Shown: positions 63,180 to 64,000 of the stretch, in pieces
Position numbering within the stretch: the stretch's first letter is position 1
Layout: the number at the start of each line of letters is the position of its first letter
DNA from: Mantamonas sphyraenae
Taxonomy: Eukaryota; CRuMs; Mantamonadidae
Direction: 5' to 3'
DNA length: 64,000 nt
NCBI GenBank assembly: GCA_026936335.1
Contig: JAPMXV010000067.1
Coordinates: 186,001 to 250,000 of the forward strand
Made by a program: the position numbers and the translations under genes
Notes under the pieces: model-generated
The model's database searches: none
The model's input: the letters and a program-made list of their open reading frames with translations, nothing else
Told to the model about the DNA's origin: nothing

Positions 63180-64000
63180 TCACCACGCTGCCATCGTGTC
63201 CAGCAGCATCGTCGCCGCTTCTGCGTGAGTCTGCGCAGTTGCAAAACACAACGGGGTCAATCCATGCGGATCCACCTTGTCCACCTCTGCACCATGGCCC
63301 AACAGTACCATCACCATGTCCACGTTACCAAAGGCTGCGGCAACAAACAGTGGCGAGAAGCCGCGGTCATCCGCCTCGTCCACCTCTGCTCCTCTGTCCA
63401 ACAGCATCATCGCCACCTCTGTGTACCCGTTCTGTGCTGCAATGTACAACGGCGTGGCACCGTTCGTCGACGCCTTGTTCACATCTGCTCCTCTGTCCGC
63501 CAGCAACGTCGCCGTCTCCGTATCTCCGTTCTGTGTTGCAATGAGCAACGGCGTCCACCCGTCCCAGTCCCCCTTGTTCACATCTGCTCCTCTGTCCACC
63601 AGCATCATCGCCATACCCGTGTACCCGTTTTGTGCTGCAATGAACAATGGTGTGTCTCCGTTCGCGTCAACATTGTCTACCTCTGCGCCCCTGTCCAGCA
63701 GCATCACCGCTGTCTCCGTATCTCCGTTCTGTGCTGCAATGAACAATGGTGTGTCTCCGTTCGCGTCAACATTGTCTACCTCTGCGCCCCTGTCCAACAG
63801 CATCACCGCTGTTTCCGTGTGCCCATTCTCTGCTGCAATGAACAATGGCGTGGCTCCGTTCACGTTGACCTTGTTCACATCTGCTCCTCTGTCCAGCAGC
63901 ATCGTCGTTGTCTCTGTGTGACCGTTTCGTGAAGCGATGTGTAAAGGCGTCCACCCGTCCCAGTCCCCTTTCTTCACATCTGCGCCCTTGTCCAGCAGCA
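63180..64000 (-). CDS. ankyrin-repeat protein, C-terminal part, runs off the window
   Basis: The frame is open to the right edge, so the start lies outside. At least 273 residues are seen: eight full ankyrin repeats (GDTPLFIAAQNGDTETAVML, LLDRGAEVDNVDANG type) and a short end, MLLDTMAAW. Two neighbouring repeats are almost identical over their 99 bp (about 63640-63738 and 63739-63837), a sign of recent duplication. No other domain is visible in this part; the effector or anchoring domain may lie beyond the window. It differs from the diverged ankyrin array at 9216. Confidence 0.88.
   Translation of the reverse strand, partial: LLDKGADVKKGDWDGWTPLHIASRNGHTETTTMLLDRGADVNKVNVNGATPLFIAAENGHTETAVMLLDRGAEVDNVDANGDTPLFIAAQNGDTETAVMLLDRGAEVDNVDANGDTPLFIAAQNGYTGMAMMLVDRGADVNKGDWDGWTPLLIATQNGDTETATLLADRGADVNKASTNGATPLYIAAQNGYTEVAMMLLDRGAEVDEADDRGFSPLFVAAAFGNVDMVMVLLGHGAEVDKVDPHGLTPLCFATAQTHAEAATMLLDTMAAW
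63639..63837. repeat. near-identical 99-bp ankyrin units
   Basis: Two consecutive 99-bp units share almost every base, including the run GTGTCTCCGTTCGCGTCAAC; further units on both sides are more diverged versions of the same length. Confidence 0.85.

Overview
This is a stretch of nuclear DNA from a GC-rich, very gene-dense unicellular eukaryote. It holds about 34 protein genes and three tRNA-Gly genes, with almost no free intergenic sequence. Spliceosomal introns (33 inferred here, mostly 53-340 nt, GT..AG) and orthologues of COPA, EIF3D, RPL27A, DGAT1, LYRM4, NSE2, ASCC2 and PRCC exclude a prokaryote or virus. CEP164 (basal-body distal appendage) and CFAP300 (dynein-arm assembly) indicate a cell with motile cilia or flagella. 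A gene for the selenocysteine elongation factor indicates that it decodes UGA as selenocysteine. A heterotrophic flagellate, perhaps opisthokont-like, is a guess; the sequence does not settle the lineage.

Layout. 1-5.7 kb: CUE + PhyH dioxygenase, EXOG nuclease, a tiny coiled-coil gene, NSE2 SUMO ligase, ribosomal protein L27A. 5.9-10 kb: a CHAT-like/NB-ARC/TPR signalling NTPase divergent from an ankyrin gene. 10-11.3 kb: a poorly explained island with a histone H3 C-terminal fragment and an A-rich reading frame. 11.3-33.4 kb: GPATCH4, COX7A-like, ASCC2, tandem SnoaL, myotubularin, a TPR-like membrane protein, CEP164, PRCC, an MFS transporter, DUS1 and an acidic secreted protein. 33.5-50.7 kb: a large WD protein, EEFSEC, COPA, an orphan multipass protein, prolidase, eIF3d, DGAT1. 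50.9-56.7 kb: an LRR/Cys-rich/multi-TM receptor-like protein and a GOST-type 7TM protein only 13 nt apart. 56.9-57.7 kb: three tRNA-Gly(GCC). 57.8-64 kb: a myomaker-sized CREST protein, CFAP300, a secreted lipase, LYRM4, an ER J-protein and an ankyrin gene running off the window.

Genes are mostly in divergent or tail-to-tail pairs, sharing promoters of 35-200 bp and 3' regions of tens of bp. Most are housekeeping functions (translation, secretion, mitochondria, cilia, genome stability) with no common pathway. The accessory part most likely to be new biology is the CHAT/NB-ARC/TPR protein with nearby ankyrin genes, and the LRR-multiTM protein.

Caution for the reader: at least eleven apparent frameshifts break conserved genes (GPATCH4, ASCC2, WD protein twice, EEFSEC, COPA, EIF3D, LRR protein twice, GOST protein, lipase), and a twelfth breaks an unrecognised membrane protein. 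They most likely reflect indel errors in the assembly. Spans given here join the pieces; exon coordinates in the evidence were read by eye from splice sites, frame and family alignment.
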